In this document: piece by piece, positions 32,941 through 43,657 of the stretch
Layout: each line of letters starts with the position of its first letter
Position numbering within the stretch: the stretch's first letter is position 1
NCBI GenBank assembly: GCA_007570785.1
Contig: ML661885.1
Location: 12,822,490-12,886,489, forward strand
DNA from: Antilocapra americana
Taxonomy: Eukaryota; Chordata; Mammalia; Artiodactyla; Antilocapridae
Direction of reading: 5' to 3'
DNA: 64,000 nt
Notes under the pieces: generated by a model
What the model saw: the letters and a program-made list of their open reading frames with translations, nothing else
Database searches by the model: none
What the model was told of the DNA's origin: nothing
Translations under genes and position numbers: made by a program

Positions 32941-34868
32941 TGACGGTAATATATATTGTATTAACATATGGTTCTTTAACCACAGAGTAATATATACTGT
33001 ATTAATTTAATGATCAAACACATACACAGGGTAACTAACAAACCCAGTCCTCCTGTAATATGGGTGTCCTCATATGCATTGCTCTAATCTACACATGTTA
33101 AAAGTACTTCTACATGGAGAAGAGGAGAGAAACAAAGTACTGACAATTGGGTCTTGACATGGAAAAAAGAAACCAGGGTCACTCTTTTTGTAGTTACTTG
33201 AATCAGAGCCCTGATAGGGGCATGGCTGGGATGCCGCGGAGGAGCGGTACATCCTGCCAGGCAAACTAGGGTCTCTGCATGCACTCAACACGCACCTTTA
33301 ATAAGCTAATACTAGCACCAGCTTGGGGAGAGATGAAGGACAGGAAGTTAGTAGATACAAGCACAATCTAGCTAAGACAGTAGGTAGCAAATGTGATAAA
33401 AGGGAAAACCCAAGAAGGCTCCCTTCATTTCTGCCTTGATCTAAAAGAAACTATTTCTTTTTTATCTTTAAGGAAACTAAGCAGTGAGCAAGCAGAGAAT
33501 GCATTCTCATATATATGTATTCTCATATATACCATCGTTTTTAGAAAAACGCCATGTTTATGTCTCTTATTTTTTAAATCACAAGGTAAGCCTACAGTTT
33601 CTGCCACTAATTTCAGCATTTTCCTTTGGTTCTTAAAAAAAAAAAAATTAAAGGTTAGTCAGATTCTTATTTGACTCAATTACACATGTGTCTACCAAGG
33701 ATTAGCAAAAAGTTTGAAAATTTTTAATAGTTTATTAAAAATAATACAAAGATACACCTACATATCTACCTAGAAGTCAAACTGAACAACCCTAACAACT
33801 CAATCAAAATGTATTTGTTGACATTTTTAAATGGAATAAGGCAAAGGCAAAGTATACATCCTTCTGGCTCAAGATAAATATGTTCCTAAAATGTATATAA
33901 AATACTTTTCACCTATCAAACACGACTTTCCTATTAAATCATATGATTTAATATGCTTCCATGAGAAAGAAAAACCACACTGATGGGGTGACCTAAAAAT
34001 CTGTGGAAACCTGACCACATGCTAAAGTCTCTATTCCAACATGGCCTGAAAGCCATCAAGCTGAGTTCCACCGGTTTAAGTTGATTACTAGGAAAAGTCA
34101 AAAAGCAATCAAAAATGATCAGAACATAGCAGGAAAACAACAGGTGCTGACTCCTCTCCATTTTAACCAGCAAACTCACACAGCAGAGCCACCCAGACAT
34201 AAACCATACTTCTCTCTTCCCTCAACAGAGCCCATTAATTAGGATCAGGATTGAATAATCAAGATGTACAAATTATATTTTAAAAGGCATCATAAGAAAA
34301 TTTAAGAGAAAATTAAAATATTTCATGGAGGTCATCATATTTATCAAAAGCTGATTCTTTCTCTTTCAGATAATTTTCAGTACAAGTATAGCTGCAACAC
34401 TTACTAAAGGGTTTCCTTGGGTTCAACTAAATATTCACACTTAGAGCCATTATAGCAACATCTGGCCCCAGTCTCCTCTGAGAAGGAGGTTACAGGACAG
34501 TACAGGGCTTGCCCAGCCACAGAGCTTTGGACCAGGGTTTGGTTAGGGTTCGTTCAACTCACTTCTACACGGGAGGGGTGTATGAGCTGTTCTTTTAGAT
34601 GCTTCCTGCTCCATAGAAACCAGTATCTCTTTTAACAAGTTCACAGGCAAAGCTTCCAAAGTCCCGGTGAGGTAAATATTCCCAGGGAAATATCAGAGCT
34701 AGGGCTCCCCCATCTGGTATTGATATTTCATTTTCCCTCCTATCCAAGATGCATTTAACTAATCAGGGGTCATTTTTAGTGAATATAATGTTGCCTAGAT
34801 TCATAGCTGATGTAGTCTTATCAGACTGCCAAAGGAACAGATATAGCACTAACAAAAAGTTAAAAATG
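32941..34868. other. 1.9 kb AT-rich unique DNA
   Basis: A 19-base near-identical pair (gtaatatatattgtattaa at 32946-32964, gtaatatatactgtattaa at 32987-33005) lies near the left end. A plus-strand splice-site pair at 33473-33585 is noted under findings. No supported gene. Confidence 0.45.
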
Positions 34869-35155
34869 CCAACCCAGTACGTCCTTGGTGGTCCAGGGGC
34901 TAAGAATCTGCCTGCCGATGCAGGGGACAGAGGCTCGATCCCTGGTCCAGGAAGATCCCACGTGCTGCGGAGCAACTAAGCCCGTGCACCACAACCACCG
35001 ATCCCGTATGCCTAGTGCCCACGCTCTAGAGCAAGAGGAGCTACCGCTGCGAGAGGCCCGCACACCACAGCCAGAGAGGAGTTCCCACTCACAGCAACTA
35101 AAGAAAAGTCCGTGCGGCAATGCAGACCCAGCATAGCCAAAAACAAATAATAAAA
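34869..35155 (+). mobile_element. CHR-1-type SINE
   Basis: Sense cetartiodactyl SINE: 'gtccttggtggtccaggggc', 'tctgcctgccgatgcagggg', B box 'gctcgatccctgg', 'cgtgctgcggagcaactaag', 'cgctctagagcaagaggag' and 'cagcatagccaaaaacaaat' at the tail. Full length and moderately diverged. Confidence 0.88.
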
Positions 35156-35204
35156 GTTGGACTTTTTAAAAAAAATATTATTGTCAACTATATCAATAAC
35201 TATT

Positions 35205-35716
35205 AATCAACATAAAAAACATAACCCAATAGAAAAATGGGCAAAATATATCACAGGCAGTTCAAAAGAACCACACTGGCCAATGTATAATCTCAATAGT
35301 AATCAGATAATATATATTATTGGTAAAATGGAATATATATATCCCATATATATATGTATATACATTAATGGTAAAATGGAATACCATTCCACACCCTTAA
35401 CACTGTCAAAAATTTAATCTTCAGTCACATACCTTACAAACTATTACTATCCTCCTAGTAATACCCTAGAGAAATTCTCACATTTATACAAGTTGACATT
35501 CACAAAAACATTTGCTGCTGGAATTCTTACAGGTGTAAAACACTGGAAACAACCTAACTGTTCATCAAGAGGAAAATGGACAGTTTGTGACATGTCATAT
35601 AATGGAATACAGTACACTGAATTGACCAGCAAATACATGGACATGATCTCTAAGCAACATAATGTTATAGGAAAAAAAGCAAGATGCAAAACAAAATGGG
35701 CAGTCTGATATGTTTA
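35205..35716 (+). mobile_element. old L1 ORF2 end, left part
   Basis: 'cccaatagaaaaatgggcaa', 'ataccctagagaaattctc', 'cactggaaacaacctaact' and 'aacataatgttataggaaa' are sense L1 ORF2/3' landmarks. An AT-rich tract (35313-35366) with the 15-base repeat tggtaaaatggaata on both sides (35321 and 35369) interrupts it. Confidence 0.75.
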
Positions 35717-35728
35717 ATCAAGTTAAAA

Positions 35729-35933
35729 ATTTTTTATTTTGGAGCATAGGTGATTAACAATGTTGTGCTGGTTTCAGGTACATAGCAAAGTGATTCAGTT
35801 GTATATATACATGCATCTTTCTTTCCCCTCTGCCTCGGAGCTGGCAGGATCTTAGTTCCCCAACCAACTGAATTTGGGCCCTCAGCAGTGAGAGCACAGT
35901 CCTAACCACTGGACTGCCAGGGAGTTCTTTCTC
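35729..35933 (-). mobile_element. compound insertion: CHR-type SINE head plus L1 tail
   Basis: Read on the minus strand, a tRNA-type SINE head and body ('gaactccctggcagtccag' ... 'ggggaactaagatcctgcc') passes into an L1-like 3' end ('caactgaatcactttgctat', 'gtacctgaaaccagcacaac') and an A-rich end. One near-identical flanking repeat, atcaagttaaaa (35717-35728) and atcaagtttaaaa (35934-35946), encloses the whole. Confidence 0.7.
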
Positions 35934-36130
35934 ATCAAGTTTAAAATATACAAAATGACATCAAATATTATGAATAATTAAATACACAAAGAGTAAAAGT
36001 AAAAACAAAAATAAAAAGCATGGGTACAATAAAGAACGGAGTTATCTCTGAGAAAAGAAAGAGAATGCTATAAATAACCCAAAGAGTTCAAAACAAGTGT
36101 TTTTTACCTGGTAAAGAGGAATAAACATTC
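35934..36130 (+). mobile_element. old L1 3' region, right part
   Basis: Continuation of 35205-35716 after the compound insertion: 'tttaaaatatacaaaatgac' and 'gagttatctctgagaaaag'. Diverged. Confidence 0.5.
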
Positions 36131-37077
36131 AAAGTCCAGATAAGATTTTATATGTGCAGTTCTCAACCAGAACACACTATACAGATACTGGTTCTTTTTA
36201 AGACTGTCATTCTACTTGTAATTTTGTTTCTTGAACTGAATCTCTCTCTTTCAAACATCTACCAATTGACTTGGATGTCAGGACCTCGGTCCAGCTGGGA
36301 CGCGGCGTGCACTGTTTCAAACCAAGACTTCGCCCCTCCTCCTCTGGTCTCTCCATTTCCCCCCTAAATTCACCCTGGGCACCAGGGACAAAGCAATCAG
36401 CATAGTGTCACTTTGGTAATCTCACTCATCAGATCCTGAGATGTCGATCTCTGATGGCAGCCACTGCCTGGAGAATGAAAGAAAGAGGTTTTTAACCCAG
36501 CATTTGGAGGTCTCAAAGCTGGCTTTCTCCTTCTCCCCTGTAAAAAGGGCTCTCCGGCTTCGCTTGTTCCCTTTTCTTCCTCTTCGTTAAAGCTGTGTGT
36601 CTTGCAGTCACCTCTCTTCCAGTATCTAAACCTTAGTTATCTTTCAAGACTGGTCATTAGTTTTATCTCCCACCCTGCCAAGCCCCCTCCCTAATCAGTG
36701 GGTCCTAATTTGGATTCATTCATCCATTCAAATACTGACTGGATGTCCCAATGTGCCAGGAGACATATCCCTGGGGGCACTGGTGGGATGCCTATGTATA
36801 CTTTGAGTTAAAACCCCTTAGTCCTTTTGTTAAGGTCTGTAAGTCAATCTTGACTATGTTCTAAGCTTCTTAAAGGAACGGATTCATTTTTCCCCACACA
36901 GGAGCTAACATAGTACTTTGCAATGGTCAGAGTTCAATAAAGATTCTGTTTAAATTAATTTTGAAATGAAAAGGTTATATGATCTAATTTTTTGACCAAA
37001 ACCAATTAATGCTTATCCCTGAAGCTTGAATAAGGACAAGATTTTCTTGAAAAGTATATTTCTACCCAACAAGATTA
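36131..37077. other. unique DNA, possible L2 relic
   Basis: 36715-36790 ('tcattcatccattcaaatac', 'caatgtgccaggagacat') may be an antisense L2 end. No gene recognised. Confidence 0.45.
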
Positions 37078-37235
37078 ATGGACTTGGAGTCAGAAGGTCT
37101 TGTTTTAACTTAGGCTCCACTATATTACCTCTGGCCATAATTCTGTTTCTCTCATTAGTCTCCATAAAATGAAAATATTCACACCTGTCTGAGGTGTTAT
37201 GAAGAATGAATAAATTAGGAAAAGACATGTCATTA
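37078..37235 (+). mobile_element. MIR SINE
   Basis: Sense MIR: 'ttggagtcagaaggtcttg', 'gtctccataaaatgaaaat' and 'gtctgaggtgttatgaaga'. Confidence 0.65.
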
Positions 37236-37251
37236 TGTAAGGAAGAGTCTA

Positions 37252-37460
37252 GGCTTCCCGGGTGATGCTAGTGGTAAAGAACTCACCTGCCAATGCAGGA
37301 GACACAGGAGACACGGGTTCAATCCCAGGGTTGGGAAGATCCCCTGGAAGAGGGCATGGCAACCCATTCCAGTATTCTTGCCTGGAGAATCCTATGGACA
37401 GAGGAACCTGGAAGGCTACAGTCCAAAGAGTTGCAAAAAGTTGGACAGGACTGAGCACAC
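37252..37460 (+). mobile_element. Bov-tA SINE
   Basis: Sense copy with full head 'ggcttcccgggtgatgctag', B box 'gggttcaatccc', body 'ggaagagggcatggcaacc' and tail 'gttggacaggactgagcac'. It contains a small duplication (gagacacaggagacacg). It lies directly against an L1 tail of opposite orientation. Confidence 0.93.
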
Positions 37461-37464
37461 ATAG

Positions 37465-37735
37465 TTAATTTACAATACTATATTAATTTTTGGTGTGCAA
37501 CATAGTGATTCAATATTTTTATAGCTTATACTTCATTTAAAGTTATTATAAAATAATAGCTATATACCTTGTGCTGTATTAATATATGCTTGTTGCTTAT
37601 TTTCTACACGGTAGTTTGTAGTTCTTAATCCCATACCCTATCTTGTCCCTCCCCCCTTTCTTTGTCACACTGGTAACCTGTGGTTTGTTCTCTATGTGAG
37701 AAGGTTTCTGATTTGCTATCTTCATTTGCTTCTTT
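37465..37735 (-). mobile_element. L1 3' UTR fragment
   Basis: Antisense: 'gttaatttacaatactatat', 'caacatagtgattcaatatt', 'taaagttattataaaataat', 'aatcccataccctatcttg' and 'gtggtttgttctctatgtg'. Confidence 0.8.
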
Positions 37736-38945
37736 TACTTTTTAGATTGAAATGACAGCATGCACACATGCAAGAAAGAATCTATTGTTTATCACTTAGT
37801 TGAATAACTGTGAGGCTATTCTCAACAGATGCCAACATCCTCACCTCCCACAAGAAATGTTTATAAAGATTCATTCCCTTTCTGCCAGGTGAGAGAGATG
37901 ACATCTTTGACCAACATATGAAAAAAAAGAAGACCTACAAAACCAGCCAATTAAAATGTTTTAATTATATGCTAAGTAATAATCCCAAGATCATAAAAGT
38001 ATTCTATATTTAAAACATCTTTATCATTCTATTTACACATAAAGTTAAGTACAAACAGTAAATATTTATTACCCTTGTAAAGGACCAATGAAAACGGTGC
38101 TTAGAAAAGAATAGGGAATGAAAAATTGCTCTTTAGAATAAACATAATCTCAATAAACTTTTTACTTCTTTTTACATAAAATCATTTTCTATTTGACTTC
38201 CTGTTTGAAGTAGGAAACACAGAAATCCACTAATGACTGACTGGTTTGCCTATCTGGTTCCTCCAGAAGAATTATTAACCTCTGCTGTACATCCTTGCTG
38301 CTCCCGCTTGGTAGAGCTGCCCAGACGAGAAATCAGCTTTCCAGGAAATCAGTTTCTACAATTTGGAGTCTGCTCTTGTGACCTTCATTTGGAGCCGCTC
38401 TTGGAGCCACCACCTCTCTGTCCTGACTGCCTTAAGATCCAAGGCCCCCTCCCCGCTTTGGCAGTGCCCCAGACCCACTACATCTCTATTTGAGCTACAC
38501 TCACCCTGAAAGCTAATTTCTGGCGGACGACTGAGCCCCTGGGTAGTGACTGTTACACGATATGGCAGCAAACAGAAACCTGCACATTCAGCTTGTTGGC
38601 AGAATCTTACGTGAGTCACAGTTTGCTGTTTCTTCCTAGGTCACGTTTCTACGCTGCAACACAAAACCCAGGTAACTACTACATAATATTCAAGACCATG
38701 GGTGCTGGTGCCAGACCAGTTCAAGTAGTAGCTGAACTAGATGTGCTGCCTCAGAAAAAAATTACTTCACACCTCCATGCTTCAGGTTCTCCTTCCAGGA
38801 AAGAATAACCACCGCCATCACCACCACGACCACCACCATCACCACCACCTCCTCCTAAGGGCTGTGGCATAAAATGAGTTAGTAAAACAGCACAGCACTT
38901 GATATGAATTCTATACAAATTCTGTACTTTATTTTCCTTTTATTT
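37736..38945. other. unique DNA with a C/G-richer island
   Basis: 38230-38620 is more GC-rich than its surroundings and has overlapping open frames of 86-87 codons on both strands, without a recognisable domain. A (CCA)n tract is listed separately. Confidence 0.45.
38809..38856. repeat. (ACC/CCA)n trinucleotide tract
   Basis: Imperfect accacc/atcacc units over about 48 bases, ending in cctcctcc. Confidence 0.92.
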
Positions 38946-39066
38946 TTTCAAAAATTTATTTCTTTTTAATTGAAGAATAATTAATTACTGTATTATGTTG
39001 GTTTCTGCCATACATCAACATGGATCAGCCCTGGGTATACCAATGTCCCCTCCCTCTTGAAATTCT
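38946..39066 (-). mobile_element. ruminant L1 3' tail
   Basis: Antisense: 'ttaattgaagaataattaat', 'gttggtttctgccatacatc' and 'aatgtcccctccctcttga'. It corresponds in reverse to the tails at 21946 and 42095. Confidence 0.8.
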
Positions 39067-39637
39067 CTACTTTTAAGAGGAAGTAACACCAGTTACTGGA
39101 GGAATAAGCTGTAAGTATACATTAATAATTTAACAGTAAGTTGAGCAAGTATCTTTCTGGTTGAGTAGATTCTTTTAAGCTTAAAAACTGTTAAGTATGA
39201 TATTAGCTGTCTACTCAGTTCATCTGTTAGGACAAATACTTATAATTTCATTCCTAACAGGTTGAATGTTTTTTAGAGGAAAATGTGTTCACTAGGAAAA
39301 AATGTGAAAAGTAGGGAAAAGAAGGGAAACACTTATATCTCTACTCTCTGAAGACCAGTTGTATAAAAATGAATCCTACCATTCATTTTCACCTAACAGC
39401 ATCACAAAGTATTTTTCATTATTTCAGCTTTTGGAAATATAATTTTAATAGTGCCATAATATTTCATATTGAGTTCATATATTTCAAAGCAAACAAAGGT
39501 AGGCTTTTCTTATGATAACTGTAACCAATATACAGAACACATGTATTTACATTCTGTCAATCTAAATGCATCCTCAAAAAACAAAACCCTCATAGATATG
39601 CCTATGCTGAAACTTTAATTTCCAATCTAAGAGCTTG
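39067..39637. other. AT-rich DNA, possible old L1 relic
   Basis: 39330-39480 ('cacctaacagcatcacaaag', 'tagtgccataatatttcat') may be an antisense old L1 fragment. Weak. Confidence 0.35.
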
Positions 39638-39638
39638 T

Positions 39639-39737
39639 GGTGCCTTCAGTTCAGTTCAGTTGCTCAGTCATGTCCGACTCTTTGCAACCCCATGGACTGC
39701 AGCACCCCAGGCTTCCCTGTCCGTCACAGGGTGCCTT
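39639..39737 (-). mobile_element. 83-bp BovB tail insertion
   Basis: The insert 39647-39729 reads 'cagttcagttgctcagtcat', 'actgcagcaccccaggctt' and 'ccctgtccgtcac', which is BovB rather than Bov-tA sequence in its inner part. The direct repeat ggtgcctt flanks it at 39639-39646 and 39730-39737. Confidence 0.85.
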
Positions 39738-39869
39738 AGGTTATAAACATATGTTACATATAGTACATATTCACCAAAACCTCAGTTACAAATGTTACCA
39801 GATTCAACACATACCACTTTGTTTGATTAATAGCAATCAGCGAAAATGTTTCCTTTACAAAAACAATCA

Positions 39870-40065
39870 GGGAAGCACCATGGTCTGATAACATGAGCCA
39901 CTGAACTGTAAAGGTGAGAATCAGGATTCGTGTCCCAGCACAGCCCATAAGTAACTATGCAAGAGACAGAAAATTGTTTACTGACTATAGGCCTTAACTT
40001 TAAAGGGATTATATAATTTCCAGGGCCCCTTCCAGCTCTAAAAGAAAGATGCTAAGAAATAAAGA
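39870..40065 (+). mobile_element. MIR/MIR3-type SINE
   Basis: 'caccatggtctgataacatg', 'gagaatcaggattcgtgtcc', 'caagagacagaaaattgttt' and 'ccccttccagctctaaaag' follow the MIR3 order. Confidence 0.5.
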
Positions 40066-42094
40066 TGGTCACAGTACCAGCACCTACATGCAAATTACTT
40101 ACTACCACAGGACAGACGATTCTCACTGACAGAAATCATATCCCAGCATCTAGAATTATGTTCAGAGCTATCTCAGACAGCCTGCACTTCCCTGCTATGT
40201 AAATTTTCTTTAAAATTAAAAAAATAAAATAAAAATTCTACTTTAGACTTTCCAGCCATCTTGGCACCCTGACCTCTTTTTACATACAACAACTAAAAAC
40301 TAAAATTAAATATTTACAGTTGTTTTTGTTGAAGAAACTCTGGCTTCCGTGGCACACAAGAAAACTTACTTTGAAATCTGCTTAGCCAACAGAATGTCAA
40401 TACTGTCAGTTCAAATAAATACACTTGTGTGGTTGATAAAAAAGAACGCAGTATGAAATTAAGCTTGAATTCATTTATTTGGAACACATATCTATGAGCA
40501 ATTAGATAAAAGACAACAATGATGAATTACCTACTCCATATTTATTTACAATGGAGTATCTGCTTTGTAGGAGTTTTCAAAGCAGATTAAATAAGCAACT
40601 AAAAATCTATGAATGTACTTCAGAATGCTAATTTTGTTAAAATTGTGTTTATTTGTAATATGCAGTTAAGAGGGAAGATACATGTTGAAAAATATATCTT
40701 GGCCCATTAAAGAAAGTAACCCAGGCGTACACATTTTTTTTATTTTTTAAACATTTCCTTGAAGCAAGGAGGAACCCTCTCTTTGCTGTCTTTCAAATAA
40801 ACATTCACTCCTGGTCCTAATTATAAACAAGATGCAGTACAGTAAACGACAGGTGTGCGCTGTCTTTTTCTTGAGTTAATAGAAAATAATACACTCAAAG
40901 AAATGGGGCAAAATCAGCACCAGAGTACTGTCAAGGAGACTGAGCTTATTAACAGTAATTTTTTACATGTTTCAACTGACTAAACGTACCTGTAATTGGT
41001 ACCCTGGTTGTAAATTTAAAATGTTACACTTATGTAATAAACAGTCATTATGCATCTTCTTTTGTGTTCTCTAAAGGGAAAACTGAGACACTCTTTCCCC
41101 TTTTTAAATTAAATGCTTGAGCCAAGTATGATTTTTAGGAGAACAAATACCAACTTCTTATGCTGTAAATTACTAAAAGCTGCTCTCCCCAGTCTTGCCT
41201 GTGTAGAAACTACAGTGATTAAATGCTTTCCAGAGCTTACATGTTAGTGCTTTCAACATCAAAAACTAAAACCAGGATCATGTCAGCTTTCTGTTCTGCC
41301 AAGCTCCAAAGAGTGAGCAACACACAGTGGGATCGGGTCCTAGGCACTCTGAGAGGGGCAGAAACGTCATGGAGACCCAGAATGACTGAAGACCGTCTGC
41401 TTCTGAACCCATGTGTCCACAAACATGGCTTCTACACATTAAAATGGCAGAACTGACCCCCCCATTCCTGAGTCACTGCCTCACCAAGGAAGTTCCCAGC
41501 TAAATCCCTTTACTCTCTGCAGAATAGATTTCAGACAGATTCTACAAACTGAATAAGGAGATTGGAAAAATGCAGGGATTCTGCACACAGGCATAACTAC
41601 TGAAAGAAATAAAGTACGTGTATTTTGAGCCAACTGATTTCCAACTTAGAGAAATTTAGTTGTAAAGAGCTGAAAAATAAGAGTTGTGAAGACACATTTT
41701 TTGTGTGTCTTCATGTATTTCAGAATGTGTTCAAACTTGGTACACTCTGCAGTGTCTCTGAAACGTCAAGCTTTTTCACTTCTCTTCTCTCATTTTTAAA
41801 TTGCCTGTAAACTTTCATCACCCATATCCTGCTGCAGGTACAGACATGGCTAAAACGCATTCAGCCCAGAAGGAGGGCTGTTTGCAGACATTAAGCCACA
41901 TTCAGTCAAAGCAAAGTGCCTGCTTCAACACGAAGAGGCTACCCCCTCCTTCAAAACATCCTTAGCAGTGTCTGTCTGCCTTATCTGCACATCTCTTCTA
42001 CTCTTCGCTAAATCTTCTTTGTCATTTTTGTTTCTATTACCCTGAGCTCTTTTCCTTTGATAACAGGGAGGGAGGTGAGAGGGGGTTCCAGTGG
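40066..42094. other. 2 kb AT-rich unique DNA
   Basis: No repeat or gene recognised. Open frames of 60-77 codons near 41223-41456 overlap on both strands and show no domain. Confidence 0.5.
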
Positions 42095-42212
42095 GAGGGG
42101 GGTTCCAGAGGGAGAGGCCATATGTACACCTGTGGCAGAATGATGTTGATCTACGGCAGAAACCAACACAATACTGTAACGTAATTATCTTCCAATTAAA
42201 AACAAACAAAAA
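42095..42212 (+). mobile_element. ruminant L1 3' tail
   Basis: 'gagaggccatatgtacacc', 'ctacggcagaaaccaacac' and 'gtaacgtaattatcttccaa', then an A-rich tail. Similar to 21946-22044 but more diverged, with a G-rich left part from 42060. Confidence 0.8.
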
Positions 42213-43469
42213 AAAGGCTAGGGAAACTTTCTTCTGACCCTAGATGTAATGGCGCAGTCTCTTAACCTCTGGGTCTAAAAGCAGAGAATCCCTTTGCTCC
42301 ACCTCCTAACATCTGTCACAAGAGTCAGATTACAAATCAGCTCAAATGAGGGGATGAAAGGAGGGTGTAAGTGAAGAGGGAACATGGGAAAAGGAGCAAC
42401 TTGTTTACTGGTTAGGTCACTGGTAGAAACCATAATATAGTTTCAATTCTTTGACAATCATATCATGGAAAGTAGCATTAAACTGAATGTTTAATGTTTG
42501 AAAAAAAGAGAATATTATAGTTTCCTAAATAGAAATCCTCTTTAAAGATGTAAAATGGTAATCCTTTTACTGTTCAATCTATGGAGATTTGTTAAACATA
42601 TATGAAAAAATGAAGAAAACTGCTCTTTCATTCCCAGTTTTTTAAAAAGTCACTTTAAATGGCCATCAGAATTATTAACAGAGAAATACATTAATTACAA
42701 ACCAACTTATTCATTGTATGTAGCTACTTATGTATTTCACTAGAAAAATAACTTAATCTCTGATGTTTTCTATTTTTAAAACTGACCTGTATACTGCTTT
42801 TAATACTTCTTGATTCTAAATCTTCTGAGATTACTGAAGTAGACAAAGAGATTAATCAGTACCTATTTATGGGCTGCAAAAATATACTTTTAATTCTTTA
42901 AATGCTAAGAGAAGCCTAAGACAGTTGGCAAACATCTCAGAAATCTGAGTCTAAATGGTTTTAACTTATAACTTTATGCCGAACAAACGTATTTCAAGGA
43001 AACATTAGACTAAAGCAACAATAAAAACTTTTAAATGCTGAATATTTTAGGTACTACATGGTTCTCTAATACATACAAACACTCAAAAGGCAATTTAGAT
43101 CCAACTTTACCCCATTAAAACATTGAAGTTCCCAGAGTATGGAGTGTGGCCCAATTGTAACTGCTGTGAAGGGGGAGGGCTGACTATACGCTAAATCTTG
43201 CCATCTGTAGGTGCTTGGCTTTACACAACTCCAGTTTGGGGTGTTTTTTAAAAATAGATTCAAAAGTTTACAGTGTATTTTTCTATTTACTACCAGTCAC
43301 AAAATTCTTTTATGTTATATCCTAAACAATTCTCTGAGTGATTTGGGGGTATCCAATCATAAATGTGCACAACTAGAGCTCTATCCCCAAATCCATTCAC
43401 ATTCACATTATGAACAGTCTTTAATGATAAAGCAAATAATACTTATTTATATATTTAGGAAAAAGACTG
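42213..43469. other. 1.25 kb AT-rich unique DNA
   Basis: No gene or repeat recognised. Confidence 0.5.
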
Positions 43470-43657
43470 TTGCTCTCGATCAGTTACCAAGTCATGTCTG
43501 ACTCTTTGCGACCCCATGGACTGCCGTAGGCCAGTCTTCTCTTTACTTCACTGTCTTTCGGAGTTTGCTCAAACTTGTCCATTGAGTCGATGATACCATC
43601 CAACCATCTCATCCTCTGTCATCCCCTTCTCCTCCTGCCCTCAATCTTTCCCAGCAT
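43470..43657 (-). mobile_element. BovB 3' end, 5'-truncated
   Basis: Antisense BovB tail and C-terminal region: 'gtcatgtctgactctttgcg', 'actgtctttcggagtttgc', 'gagtcgatgataccatccaa' and 'ctcctgccctcaatctttcc'. About 190 bp. Confidence 0.92.

Noticed and set aside
38233..38619. Overlapping 86- and 87-codon frames in a GC-richer patch
   Set aside because: No domain, no convincing splice sites, and overlapping frames on both strands suggest composition rather than coding.
38640..38671. 32-nt stretch between an acceptor-like tttcttcctag and a donor-like gtaact
   Set aside because: The donor is weak, a competing donor-like motif lies only about 30 bases upstream, and such pairs are expected by chance.
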